DNA of 64,000 nt from Butyrivibrio hungatei NK4A153 (GTDB lineage Bacteria; Bacillota; Clostridia; Lachnospirales; Lachnospiraceae): NCBI RefSeq assembly GCF_000424465.1, contig NZ_AUJY01000001.1, positions 39,578 through 103,577 on the forward strand, written 5' to 3'. Below are positions 26,635-34,117 of the stretch, piece by piece (position 1 is the first letter of the stretch; each line of letters begins with the position of its first letter). The notes under the pieces were generated by a model. It did no database searches and was not told the DNA's origin. It saw nothing but the letters and a program-made list of their open reading frames with translations. Made by a program: the position numbers and the translations under genes.

Positions 26635-27597
26635 ATGGATAAGATTTGTGAAGAACTTTACAAAATTGGTATTGTGCCAGTAATTGCGATCGATGACGCA
26701 AAAGACGCGGCTCCTCTTGCGGAGGCACTTATAAAAGGTGGACTTCCCGCAGCAGAAGTTACATTCCGTACAGCTGCAGCTGAGGATGCGATCAAGATTA
26801 TTTCTGAAAAATACCCTGAGATGATCGTTGGTGCAGGAACTGTTCTCAATGCAGAGCAGGCTGACCGCGCAAAAGCAGCAGGAGCTAAGTTTATCGTAAG
26901 CCCCGGATTTAACAGATCAAATGTTGAGTATATTCAGAGCATCGGTGTACCGGTAGTTCCCGGAACAGCAACACCCGGTGAGGTAGAGCAGGCTATAGAG
27001 CTTGGTCTTGATTGCGTAAAATTCTTCCCTGCCGAGCAGAATGGCGGTATAGCCAAGATTAAGGCTATGGCAGCTCCTTATACAAAGATGCACTTCATGC
27101 CCACAGGTGGTGTAAACAAGAACAACCTCAATGATTACCTTGGATTCAATAAGGTATTCTGCTGTGGCGGAAGCTGGATGGTTAAGAAGGATCTTATCTC
27201 AGCAGGTAAGTTCGATGAGATAGAAGCTATGACAAGAGATGCTGTTAATGCAATGCTCGGATTCACTATGAAGCATATCGGAATCAATGAGTCAGATGCA
27301 GCTGCAGCTGAGTCAGTAGCAGATAAGTTTGATTCACTCTTTGGATTCACTAAGAAGGTTGGCAATTCTTCAGTATTTGCCGGTAGCGTGATTGAGGTTA
27401 TGAAGGCTAAGGGACGCGGAGCAAACGGACACATTGCGATTGGAACAAACAATGTGGACAGAGCTGTTTATCATCTTGGCAAGCAGGGCGTTAAGTTCGA
27501 TGAGTCATCATTTAGCTATGATGCTGACAACCATCTTAAGGTTGCATATCTTGCTGATGAGTTTGGAGGATTCGCTGTACATCTTGTAAAAAACTGA
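26635..27597 (+). CDS. KDPG aldolase fused to a C-terminal VOC domain
   Basis: A 320-residue protein. Residues 1-210 form a class I KDPG/KHG aldolase: AEVTFRT (Glu41), GAGTVL, PGTATPGEV and the Schiff-base lysine in CVKFFPAE (Lys129), with FMPTGGV. It cleaves 2-keto-3-deoxy-6-phosphogluconate to pyruvate and glyceraldehyde 3-phosphate. Residues about 212-320 are a separate vicinal-oxygen-chelate (glyoxalase-like) domain (FTMKHIGINESDAAAAE, HIAIGTNNVDRAVYHL, GGFAVHLV). Simple aldolases end at about 210 residues, so the extra domain is notable; its role is unknown. It lies 50 bp after kduD. Confidence 0.93.
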   Translation: MDKICEELYKIGIVPVIAIDDAKDAAPLAEALIKGGLPAAEVTFRTAAAEDAIKIISEKYPEMIVGAGTVLNAEQADRAKAAGAKFIVSPGFNRSNVEYIQSIGVPVVPGTATPGEVEQAIELGLDCVKFFPAEQNGGIAKIKAMAAPYTKMHFMPTGGVNKNNLNDYLGFNKVFCCGGSWMVKKDLISAGKFDEIEAMTRDAVNAMLGFTMKHIGINESDAAAAESVADKFDSLFGFTKKVGNSSVFAGSVIEVMKAKGRGANGHIAIGTNNVDRAVYHLGKQGVKFDESSFSYDADNHLKVAYLADEFGGFAVHLVKN

Positions 27598-27636
27598 TCA
27601 CTTAACGAGGTTTTTTCGAGTTTAGTGCGAAGTTTT

Positions 27637-27670
27637 GTTCCGGCGAGGCATTTATTGCCGAGAGCGGAAC
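27637..27670. repeat. Dispersed intergenic hairpin element, copy A
   Basis: GTTCCGGC pairs with the GCGGAAC end, with an inner GGCA/TGCC stem. TTCTTGATGAAAA follows. A copy with the same frame (GTTCTGGC ... AGAGCAGAACTTCCTTGTGAAAA) lies at 35450. It sits between the aldolase and kdgK and may affect mRNA stability. Confidence 0.55.
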
Positions 27671-27719
27671 TTCTTGATGAAAATAAATAATTTTAGTTAG
27701 ATAGAGAGAGGATAATACT

Positions 27720-28745
27720 ATGTCAAAGAAAGTTGTTACATTTGGTGAGATTATGCTGCGTCTGCAGCCCGATAATTATTTAAGATTTGTTCAGGTTGAT
27801 CACCTTGAAGCTACATTTGGTGGCGGAGAAGCTAACGTATCTGTTTCTCTTGCAAACTACGGACTTGATTCTGTATATGTTACAAAGCTTCCTAAGCACG
27901 AGATCGGTCAGGCTGCCGTTAATTCACTCAGAAAGTACGGTGTTGACACAACAAAGATCGCTAGAGGCGGCGACAGAGTAGGTATCTACTACAACGAGAA
28001 GGGTGCTTCACAGAGAGGTTCAAAGTGCATTTATGACCGTGCACATTCTGCAATCGCTGAGGCAGTTCCCGCTGACTTCAACTGGGATGAGATCTTCGAG
28101 GGTGCTGAGTGGTTCCACTTCACAGGAATTACTCCCGCTGTAAGTGATTCTCTTGCAGAGATCACACTTGAGGCTGCTAAGAAGGCTAAGGAGCATGGAC
28201 TTACAGTTTCTTGCGACCTTAACTACAGAGGAAAGCTCTGGAGCAAGGAAAAGGCAGGCAAGGTTATGGCTGAGCTTTGCCAGTATGTTGATGTATGTAT
28301 CGCTAACGAAGAAGATGCCGATGATGTATTCGGAATCAAGGCTTCTTCAACAGACGTTACTACAGGTAAGCTTAACAGAGAGGGCTACATCGAGGTTGCT
28401 CAGAAGCTTACAGAGAGATTTGGATTTAAGAAAGTTGCCATCACACTTCGTGAGTCAATTTCTGCAAATGATAACAACTGGAGCGCAATGCTTTACACAG
28501 ACGGTCAGGCTTACTTCTCAAAGAAGTATGCACTTCGTATCGTTGATCGTGTAGGTGGCGGAGATTCATTCGGCGGCGGACTTATTTACAGCTGCGTAAA
28601 CGGATTCGATCCTCAGGCTACAATCGAGTTCGCAGTTGCTGCATCTGCTCTTAAGCACTCAATCGAAGGCGACTTCAACCTTGTTACAGTTGATGAAGTT
28701 AACAAGCTTGCAGGCGGAGATGGATCGGGACGTATCCAGAGATAA
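27720..28745 (+). CDS. kdgK: 2-keto-3-deoxygluconate kinase (PfkB family)
   Basis: A 341-residue ribokinase-fold sugar kinase that phosphorylates KDG to KDPG, the substrate of the upstream aldolase. The start TFGEIMLRLQP, the GGGEANVSVSLANYG substrate-side motif, SCDLNYRGKLW and the C-terminal PfkB signature VDRVGGGDSFGGGLIY with its catalytic Asp are present. GAGAGAGGA lies upstream of ATG. It completes the pathway block that starts at kduI. Confidence 0.94.
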   Translation: MSKKVVTFGEIMLRLQPDNYLRFVQVDHLEATFGGGEANVSVSLANYGLDSVYVTKLPKHEIGQAAVNSLRKYGVDTTKIARGGDRVGIYYNEKGASQRGSKCIYDRAHSAIAEAVPADFNWDEIFEGAEWFHFTGITPAVSDSLAEITLEAAKKAKEHGLTVSCDLNYRGKLWSKEKAGKVMAELCQYVDVCIANEEDADDVFGIKASSTDVTTGKLNREGYIEVAQKLTERFGFKKVAITLRESISANDNNWSAMLYTDGQAYFSKKYALRIVDRVGGGDSFGGGLIYSCVNGFDPQATIEFAVAASALKHSIEGDFNLVTVDEVNKLAGGDGSGRIQR

Positions 28746-28779
28746 TTTATTTTTTATAAAATTTTTTTAATAACATTAG

Positions 28780-28811
28780 CACCGTGCATTGTTAAATGTA
28801 CGGTGTTTTTT
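28780..28811 (+). terminator. Terminator after kdgK
   Basis: CACCGTGCAT (28780-28789) pairs with ATGTACGGTG (28796-28805), followed by TTTTTT. Confidence 0.9.
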
Positions 28812-28818
28812 GTATAAT
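28789..28818 (+). promoter_or_regulatory. Promoter of the HD-GYP gene, overlapping the terminator
   Basis: TTGTTA (28789-28794) and TATAAT (28813-28818) are 18 bp apart. The -35 box lies in the terminator loop, so read-through and initiation may interfere. Confidence 0.6.
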
Positions 28819-28863
28819 ATATTTGCGAAAGTTTGAAACAAAGTAGATGTGAGGAATCAAATA

Positions 28864-30123
28864 ATGAAATTTGATAAGACGGTCAATACATTCTTGACTC
28901 TATTATCAGTATTAATGATATTGATAACAGCTTTTTATGTAGAAAGACTTATTACACATAATAACGTTTCATCTGTGTATACGAGTAAACTTAGTCTTAC
29001 CGGTGCAAAGCTTTCTGATGATCTTTATGCCAAGGTTTCCAAGACATTGGTTCAGAAAACTGAAAACGGTTCATTAACCCAATATGAGATTGAGATTGTT
29101 AATTCCGGAGATACTGATATAACAAACTGGAATCTCAAGATGGCATATTTTCCGACTGTAAAAGTTATAGATGTACATAATGTTGAAGGTGCACCTGAGG
29201 GCGATAGCTATATTTTTTCACCTCTTTATAACAATATGACTATTAAAGCAGGTGAGAGCTGTGAGTTTGGAATGTCTATAGATGCGTCTGTGGATTATGC
29301 ACCTACAAGTATGGTTATCACAGGATTTAAACTTGATCCTACAGGAAGTACATTAGGTAATAAGCTCATTTCCGCACTATTTGTTTTGTGGATAGTTTTC
29401 TGCGCAAGTTACATGGTTGTAAAGTACAATTCAATCAGCTTCTTGAAGAAACAGAAGAATGATATCAGGATTATTCTTCAGTCTATGAATACATTCATTA
29501 GCTTTATCGATGCCAAGGATCCGTATACAAGAGGCCATTCCAGAAGAGTGGCGATGTACGCTGCCGAGATTTCAAAGAGAATGCACCTTACGGAATCTGA
29601 GATACAGAATGTCTATTATGCAGGTCTTTTGCACGACGCAGGTAAGATAAGCGTTCCGGATGCAATTCTCAACAAGCCCGGTAAACTTACAAATGAGGAA
29701 AGACAGCTTGTCCAGAATCATACGGTTGCCGGCGGTAACATGCTTAAGCAGCTTTCGTCACTTAAGGGTGTCAGAGAGACAGCTCTTTATCACCATGAGA
29801 GATTTGACGGAAAGGGATATCCTGAGGGGCTTAAGGGAAGTGAGATTCCTCTTTATGCCAGAATAGTAGGAGTTGCGGATTCTTACGATGCCATGTCAAG
29901 TAACCGTGTGTACAGAAGACATCTTAGTAAGGATGAAATCATAGAAGAGATGCAGAAGGGATCCGGAAGTCAGTTCGATCCCGAGATCGTTCCGTACATG
30001 GTTGATATGATCAACGACGGCTATGTTAACGTTGTTAAGATGGAGACTGCCGAGGACGAAGGCGGCGACGACAAACTCCATATCAGTGAAGAGGATATTC
30101 CCGGACTTTACATGGGATTATAA
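28864..30123 (+). CDS. HD-GYP c-di-GMP phosphodiesterase with outer carbohydrate-binding-like domain
   Basis: A 419-residue membrane protein. A membrane segment at about 6-30 and a second at about 168-187 enclose an external domain of about 130 residues with the order YEIEIVNSGDTDITNWNLKM, then IKAGESCEFGMSID and PTSMVITGF, which resembles a family 2 carbohydrate-binding module. Residues 215-395 form a complete HD-GYP domain: GLLHDAGKI (His257, Asp258), HHERFDGKGYPEGLKG (310-325) and VADSYDAM (Asp339). It should degrade c-di-GMP in response to a surface or polysaccharide signal; the sensing role is inference. The open frame begins at GTG 28849, but ATG 28864 follows TGAGGAA at 8-9 nt. Confidence 0.87.
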   Translation: MKFDKTVNTFLTLLSVLMILITAFYVERLITHNNVSSVYTSKLSLTGAKLSDDLYAKVSKTLVQKTENGSLTQYEIEIVNSGDTDITNWNLKMAYFPTVKVIDVHNVEGAPEGDSYIFSPLYNNMTIKAGESCEFGMSIDASVDYAPTSMVITGFKLDPTGSTLGNKLISALFVLWIVFCASYMVVKYNSISFLKKQKNDIRIILQSMNTFISFIDAKDPYTRGHSRRVAMYAAEISKRMHLTESEIQNVYYAGLLHDAGKISVPDAILNKPGKLTNEERQLVQNHTVAGGNMLKQLSSLKGVRETALYHHERFDGKGYPEGLKGSEIPLYARIVGVADSYDAMSSNRVYRRHLSKDEIIEEMQKGSGSQFDPEIVPYMVDMINDGYVNVVKMETAEDEGGDDKLHISEEDIPGLYMGL

Positions 30124-30149
30124 TATGAAAATCGAAGGGGGAACTGTGC

Positions 30150-31199
30150 TTGCTTCATAAGGAGAAGGCATTGGGGAGCGGCAGATTCGCACATCTGGAT
30201 CTGCTTAGACTGATTGCATGTTTTTTGGTTGTTTTTAATCACACGCAAGGGTGTATAAAGTTATATGAATATGATACGGGTGCATTGACGGTTCTTTTGT
30301 TTGTGCGCCTGTTTATTGCGATGACGGTAAAGATAAATGTTCCTGTCTTTTACATGATAACGGGAAGCCTGCTTCTTAGCAGAGACAGGGATTACAAAGA
30401 TATATTTGGCAGGATTTTTAAGATGTTTGCGATACTGTTGGGATTTAGTATCGTTTCGCATTTTTGTTATAAAGGAGAATTCTACATTCCCGGATTTATC
30501 AGGAATTTTGCGTCGGCGACGGTTGACGGTGCAGGGCCTTATTGGTATCTGTACGCATATCTGGGGATTCTTTTGATTCTTCCCTTTCTTAGATCCATAG
30601 CAGTAAGAATGAACACGAGAGATGTTTTTTATCTGATAGGCGTCAGATTTATTATCGGCGCTGTTATTCCTATGCTGTTTTTGATCGCGAACAGTATAAC
30701 GGGCAGTAATATGCATATTGCACATGAATTTCAGCCTGCGATTATCATAGTGGATTGCGTTTTTTATCCGCTTATTGGTTATGGACTCGACAGATGTTTT
30801 GATGAAAAAGAAACATTTTATTCCAACAGGATACTTCTTACAGCTTTGTTTGTGGCAGCGGGTATTCTCGGGGCCGTTGCGTTTCTTATATCAGGGGGAG
30901 GAGAGTCGTTTGACGGATTTGTTTTCATCATGGTAATATCGGTGTTTGTGTTTGTAAAAAAATCGGTTTTAAAAAGCGGGCACCGTGCAGATGGTGTTAT
31001 TTCAGCGCTTGGTGCTCTGACGTTTGGAATATATCTTTTGGATCCGGTTATCGGTCCGTTTTTTAAGAAGTTTTTTGATTTTAAAGGTGATTACAAGATG
31101 TTCTGGTCTTCGATTGTTTATTGCTTTTTTTCAATGACTCTTGGAGGGCTCTTGACGTTTCTTTTTAAAGCTTTTAAGAAAAAAATCTTTCATAAATAA
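30150..31199 (+). CDS. Acyltransferase family 3 membrane protein
   Basis: A 349-residue polytopic protein with about ten membrane segments. It opens with HLDLLRLIACFLVVFNHTQG, the AT3 (OafA/OatA-like) motif with the conserved Arg and catalytic His. Such proteins move O-acetyl or succinyl groups onto surface glycans; the acceptor here is unknown. TTG 30150 is the start, with AGGGGGA 7 nt upstream. It follows the HD-GYP gene by 26 bp in the same direction and may be co-transcribed. Confidence 0.85.
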   Translation: MLHKEKALGSGRFAHLDLLRLIACFLVVFNHTQGCIKLYEYDTGALTVLLFVRLFIAMTVKINVPVFYMITGSLLLSRDRDYKDIFGRIFKMFAILLGFSIVSHFCYKGEFYIPGFIRNFASATVDGAGPYWYLYAYLGILLILPFLRSIAVRMNTRDVFYLIGVRFIIGAVIPMLFLIANSITGSNMHIAHEFQPAIIIVDCVFYPLIGYGLDRCFDEKETFYSNRILLTALFVAAGILGAVAFLISGGGESFDGFVFIMVISVFVFVKKSVLKSGHRADGVISALGALTFGIYLLDPVIGPFFKKFFDFKGDYKMFWSSIVYCFFSMTLGGLLTFLFKAFKKKIFHK

Positions 31200-31239
31200 A
31201 TACTAAGATAAAAAAACGGACAGAGTGGTTCGTTTCTTA

Positions 31240-31275
31240 TTGACATACTGCGGCAGCCGTAGTATATTTACTACG
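31240..31275 (+). promoter_or_regulatory. Promoter and palindromic operator of the PadR operon
   Basis: TTGACA (31240-31245) and TATATT (31263-31268) are 17 bp apart. The 18-bp palindrome CGTAGTATATTTACTACG (31258-31275) covers the -10 box, so a bound repressor would block polymerase. Related half sites flank it: TACTGCGG before and GGCATAGTATGG after. The likely ligand is the PadR protein encoded next, as autoregulation is usual in this family. Confidence 0.75.
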
Positions 31276-31314
31276 ACAGGCATAGTATGGATAAATATCT
31301 CAAGGAGGTTGTAA

Positions 31315-31650
31315 ATGATAGAGATTAGTAGTGATGTCATTAGAGGATACAATGACACGATGATCTTGTTTATATTGATGGAAGAACCATCCTATGGCTA
31401 TGAAATATCTAAGAAGATAAGAGCGTTGTCTGAAGAAAAGTATATAATCAAGGAAACTACGCTGTATTCTGCATTTACCAGAATGGAGAAAAACGGATAT
31501 GTAGAGTCCTACAGTCAGAATGCAGATAATGGTAAGAAGAGAACATATTACAAGATAACTGAGAGTGGAAAGAATTATTACCGAGAAAAGTGTCTTGAAT
31601 GGGCACTTACCAAAGAAGTAGTGGAGAACTTTATTAGAGGAGACAAGTAA
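31315..31650 (+). CDS. PadR-family transcriptional regulator
   Basis: A 111-residue winged-helix protein with the PadR pattern: ILFILMEEPSYGYEISKKI, then ETTLYSAFTRMEKNGYVESY and GKKRTYYKITESGKNYY. AAGGAGG sits 9 nt before ATG. It is the first gene of a three-gene operon with two membrane proteins, joined by a 1-bp overlap to the next gene, an arrangement common for PadR regulators that sense membrane or drug stress. Confidence 0.92.
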   Translation: MIEISSDVIRGYNDTMILFILMEEPSYGYEISKKIRALSEEKYIIKETTLYSAFTRMEKNGYVESYSQNADNGKKRTYYKITESGKNYYREKCLEWALTKEVVENFIRGDK

Positions 31651-32615
31651 TGGAAACGATAAGAAATTATTTGGAATCTATGTTTGCAAATTTGCCTAAC
31701 ACTCCTGAAGTTATGCGCGCGAAGAATGAGCTTTTGAGCATGATGGAGGACAAGTTTACCGAACTTATTTCTGAAGGAAAGCCACAGAATGAAGCTGTTG
31801 GAATTGTAATCTCAGAATTTGGAAATCTCGAGGAACTTGCCGAATCTCTTGGAATCGAGAGTGTTGTCGGAGGTACGGATATCTCTGAGAGACGTCTTTT
31901 GACCAATGAAGAAGCAAGAAATTATATTTATGATGCGGCGCAGAGCAGAATGCTCATCGGCCTTGGGGTTATGCTTATTATTTTTTCTCCCATATTCCCT
32001 ATTATTCTGAATGATATCGGAGCTGCATTCCTTTTCATCGATGTGAGCATCGGAGTGGGCCTTATCGTGTGGGCTAATATTCGTATGTCGCAGTGGAAGT
32101 TTCTTGATAACACGCTTTGTTGTATTGATTATTCTACGGCAGAGTATGTATATGCAGCCAAAAAGAACAATATGACGAGCAGAGCCATTATGCTTACAGT
32201 TGGAATCATGTTCTGTATTGTAAGCGTGATTCCCGTTATAATTTTCGAAGGATTGTTTTCTGCAAAGGATTATTATTACGTTATTGTAGGTCCTGCGATG
32301 CTGTTTGTTATTGTCGGAATCGGAGTGCTTCTTATTATCGCATCCGGGGCCAAAGACAGCGCATATGCAAAGCTTCTTTCTCTTAACGGAACGGGAACGG
32401 TTGCCGGTAATTACGAAGCTGTTCGCGCTACAAAGGAGCCTTATACAGACAAGAAGAAAGCGGCTGAAGTGATGTCTGTTTATTGGAGAACGGTCACATG
32501 CATATATATAATCTGGAGTTTCATTTCTTTTGACTGGCATATTACATGGATCATATGGCCACTTGCGGCAGTTTTTAACGGTATTATGAAGTCTCTTTTT
32601 AATACCAAGTGGTGA
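31650..32615 (+). CDS. Membrane protein with HAAS-type N-terminal domain
   Basis: A 321-residue protein. Residues about 1-70 form a helical cytoplasmic domain (YLESMFANLPNTPEVMRAK, EAVGIVISEFGNLEELAESL) of the HAAS/DUF1700 kind that accompanies PadR regulators. Membrane segments follow at about 100-150, 175-240 and 285-320. The ATG overlaps the padR stop. Probably a PadR partner or membrane stress protein; the exact function is unknown. Confidence 0.8.
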   Translation: METIRNYLESMFANLPNTPEVMRAKNELLSMMEDKFTELISEGKPQNEAVGIVISEFGNLEELAESLGIESVVGGTDISERRLLTNEEARNYIYDAAQSRMLIGLGVMLIIFSPIFPIILNDIGAAFLFIDVSIGVGLIVWANIRMSQWKFLDNTLCCIDYSTAEYVYAAKKNNMTSRAIMLTVGIMFCIVSVIPVIIFEGLFSAKDYYYVIVGPAMLFVIVGIGVLLIIASGAKDSAYAKLLSLNGTGTVAGNYEAVRATKEPYTDKKKAAEVMSVYWRTVTCIYIIWSFISFDWHITWIIWPLAAVFNGIMKSLFNTKW

Positions 32616-32632
32616 TGGAGCGGGAGAAATAT

Positions 32633-33388
32633 ATGAAAAAGATATATTTGATGATATTGGGAACGATCACATTTTTTGCGGTGATCTTTGGCTGTGCCTA
32701 TCATATGTATGGACTTTTTGGAAACAAGAATACAACCGGTGAAATTGTAAATGTCAGTTATGACTATGATATTATCGAAAACATTGATGTAGATGCGGGA
32801 CTTATCGATATGAATATTGTTTCTGGAGATAAGTTTTCAGCAAGTTTTTCCGGGTTAAAAGAGCTTTTGCCTGAGATTAAAGAAGATAACAAGACTCTTG
32901 TTGTAAATCAGAATTCATCAGATGATGTCGGCATTAATCTTTTCAAACCGCATAAAAGAAATCTTCATGGCGTTGACAATGTGCTTACAATAACGGTTCC
33001 TGCCGACGCAGGGGTTGATAAGATTGAGTTTTCGTGCGCTCTTGGAAATGCCAATATTACAGGTGTTTCGGCAAAAGAGATGAATATCGAGTGTGCGCTT
33101 GGAGACATTGACATTGAGGATTTGACAGTAGACCAAATCGACATGGAAGCCGATATGGGCGATGTGTCCGTAAAGAACGTTGATGTGAGAGAAATCGATG
33201 CCGAGCTTGCTATGGGTAATTTTGAGGCGAACCTTGTAAGAGATATTTCGGAATATAGCCTGGAGCTTGAGGTTTCATTGGGAAGATGTAAGGTTGACGG
33301 GAATACTGTTTCGAATAAATACAATAAATCCGGAAGCGGCGGATTAGTCAGTGTCACATGTGATATGGGCGATGTGAATATCAAATAA
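32633..33388 (+). CDS. DUF4097-type beta-rich membrane-anchored protein
   Basis: A 251-residue protein with an N-terminal membrane segment (YLMILGTITFFAVIFGCAY) and a repetitive external beta-strand domain (ANITGVSAKEMNIEC, DIDIEDLTVDQIDMEAD, VSVKNVDVREIDAEL), the short-strand repeat pattern of DUF4097 / adhesin-like beta-solenoids. This kind of protein often sits with PadR and HAAS genes. The frame is open from GTG 32609, but ATG 32633 has GGGAG 6-8 nt upstream. It closes the PadR operon. Confidence 0.82.
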   Translation: MKKIYLMILGTITFFAVIFGCAYHMYGLFGNKNTTGEIVNVSYDYDIIENIDVDAGLIDMNIVSGDKFSASFSGLKELLPEIKEDNKTLVVNQNSSDDVGINLFKPHKRNLHGVDNVLTITVPADAGVDKIEFSCALGNANITGVSAKEMNIECALGDIDIEDLTVDQIDMEADMGDVSVKNVDVREIDAELAMGNFEANLVRDISEYSLELEVSLGRCKVDGNTVSNKYNKSGSGGLVSVTCDMGDVNIK

Positions 33389-33516
33389 TCGATAATTGAG
33401 TTGTTTTTGGTTAAAAGAATAATTGAAAGAATGAAACCTCTAAGGTATAATCAATATCGTAGGAATGCTGGGAGGTTAGGCGTTTCCTATAAATTGTATT
33501 TTTTTGTGAGGTTTTT

Positions 33517-33900
33517 ATGTCATCTATTATCCAGACAAATCAGGTTTTTAACAATGAGATACCTTTTTGCAGGGTATACAGCATTGATTCCAAGAAAATG
33601 CTTGAGGAGCGCTTTCTTGCGCATAGAATATCATATTTCATAGAATGGCAGGACAAGTCTTTTTTGCAGAGATTGTTCGACAGAAAAGGAAACAAGATTG
33701 TTTGTACATTCAAGATAAATAAAAATGAGCTTGCTAGAGCGAAAGAGATTTCCGAAGGAATTGATGGAATCAAGTATAAGGACTACGGCGATTTTGATGC
33801 TGAGGATCGAATTCGCAGAAGAAGCGAAGCTGTTAAGTCACAGCCCAATCCTATGATATTACCTGCTTTAAAGATTGAAGAAATTTCTGACGACGAATGA
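33517..33900 (+). CDS. Small protein of unknown function
   Basis: A 127-residue soluble protein, not recognised. The core (FCRVYSIDSKKMLEERFL, YFIEWQDKSFLQRLF, VCTFKINKNELARAKEI) suggests a small alpha/beta fold, followed by an acidic and Arg-rich tail ending EEISDDE. GAGG precedes ATG. It is monocistronic between the PadR operon and a terminator cluster. Confidence 0.6.
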   Translation: MSSIIQTNQVFNNEIPFCRVYSIDSKKMLEERFLAHRISYFIEWQDKSFLQRLFDRKGNKIVCTFKINKNELARAKEISEGIDGIKYKDYGDFDAEDRIRRRSEAVKSQPNPMILPALKIEEISDDE

Positions 33901-33916
33901 TAAGTTGAGCATGCAG

Positions 33917-33948
33917 AATAGGGGAGACATTGTTTCCTCTATTTTTTT
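33917..33948 (+). terminator. Terminator of the small gene
   Basis: AATAGGGGAGA (33917-33927) pairs with TTTCCTCTATT (33933-33943) with two G-T pairs, followed by seven T. Confidence 0.8.
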
Positions 33949-33992
33949 GTTGAATAGGAAATTTCTCTGAAATTCCCTATTCAACAAAAAAA
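33942..33992. repeat. Large inverted repeat with T/A tracts (bidirectional terminator-like)
   Basis: TTGTTGAATAGGAAATTT (33947-33964) and AAATTCCCTATTCAACAA (33970-33987) are inverted copies with one mismatch around a CTCTG loop, flanked by seven T and seven A. It partly overlaps the preceding terminator. Confidence 0.75.
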
Positions 33993-34023
33993 GCTCCGCA
34001 GGGATGCGCAGCTCGCGGTAAGG
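33978..34023. repeat. Dispersed intergenic element, copy 2
   Basis: TATTCAACAA, an A tract, then GCTCCGCAGGGATGC and GCTCGCGGTAAGG, matching the copy at 8530-8572 block for block. Confidence 0.65.
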
Positions 34024-34054
34024 AATATATTGCTTACGCAATCCGCTCGCGCGC

Positions 34055-34083
34055 TAGCATTTCGCGAGCGAAATGCTTTTTTA
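34055..34083 (+). terminator. Terminator ahead of the RNA methyltransferase gene
   Basis: GCATTTCG (34057-34064) pairs perfectly with CGAAATGC (34069-34076), followed by a T run. It insulates the next gene from upstream transcription. Confidence 0.8.
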
Positions 34084-34117
34084 TTGGATTAGGAAATAAA
34101 TTTTTTTGGAGATTCTT

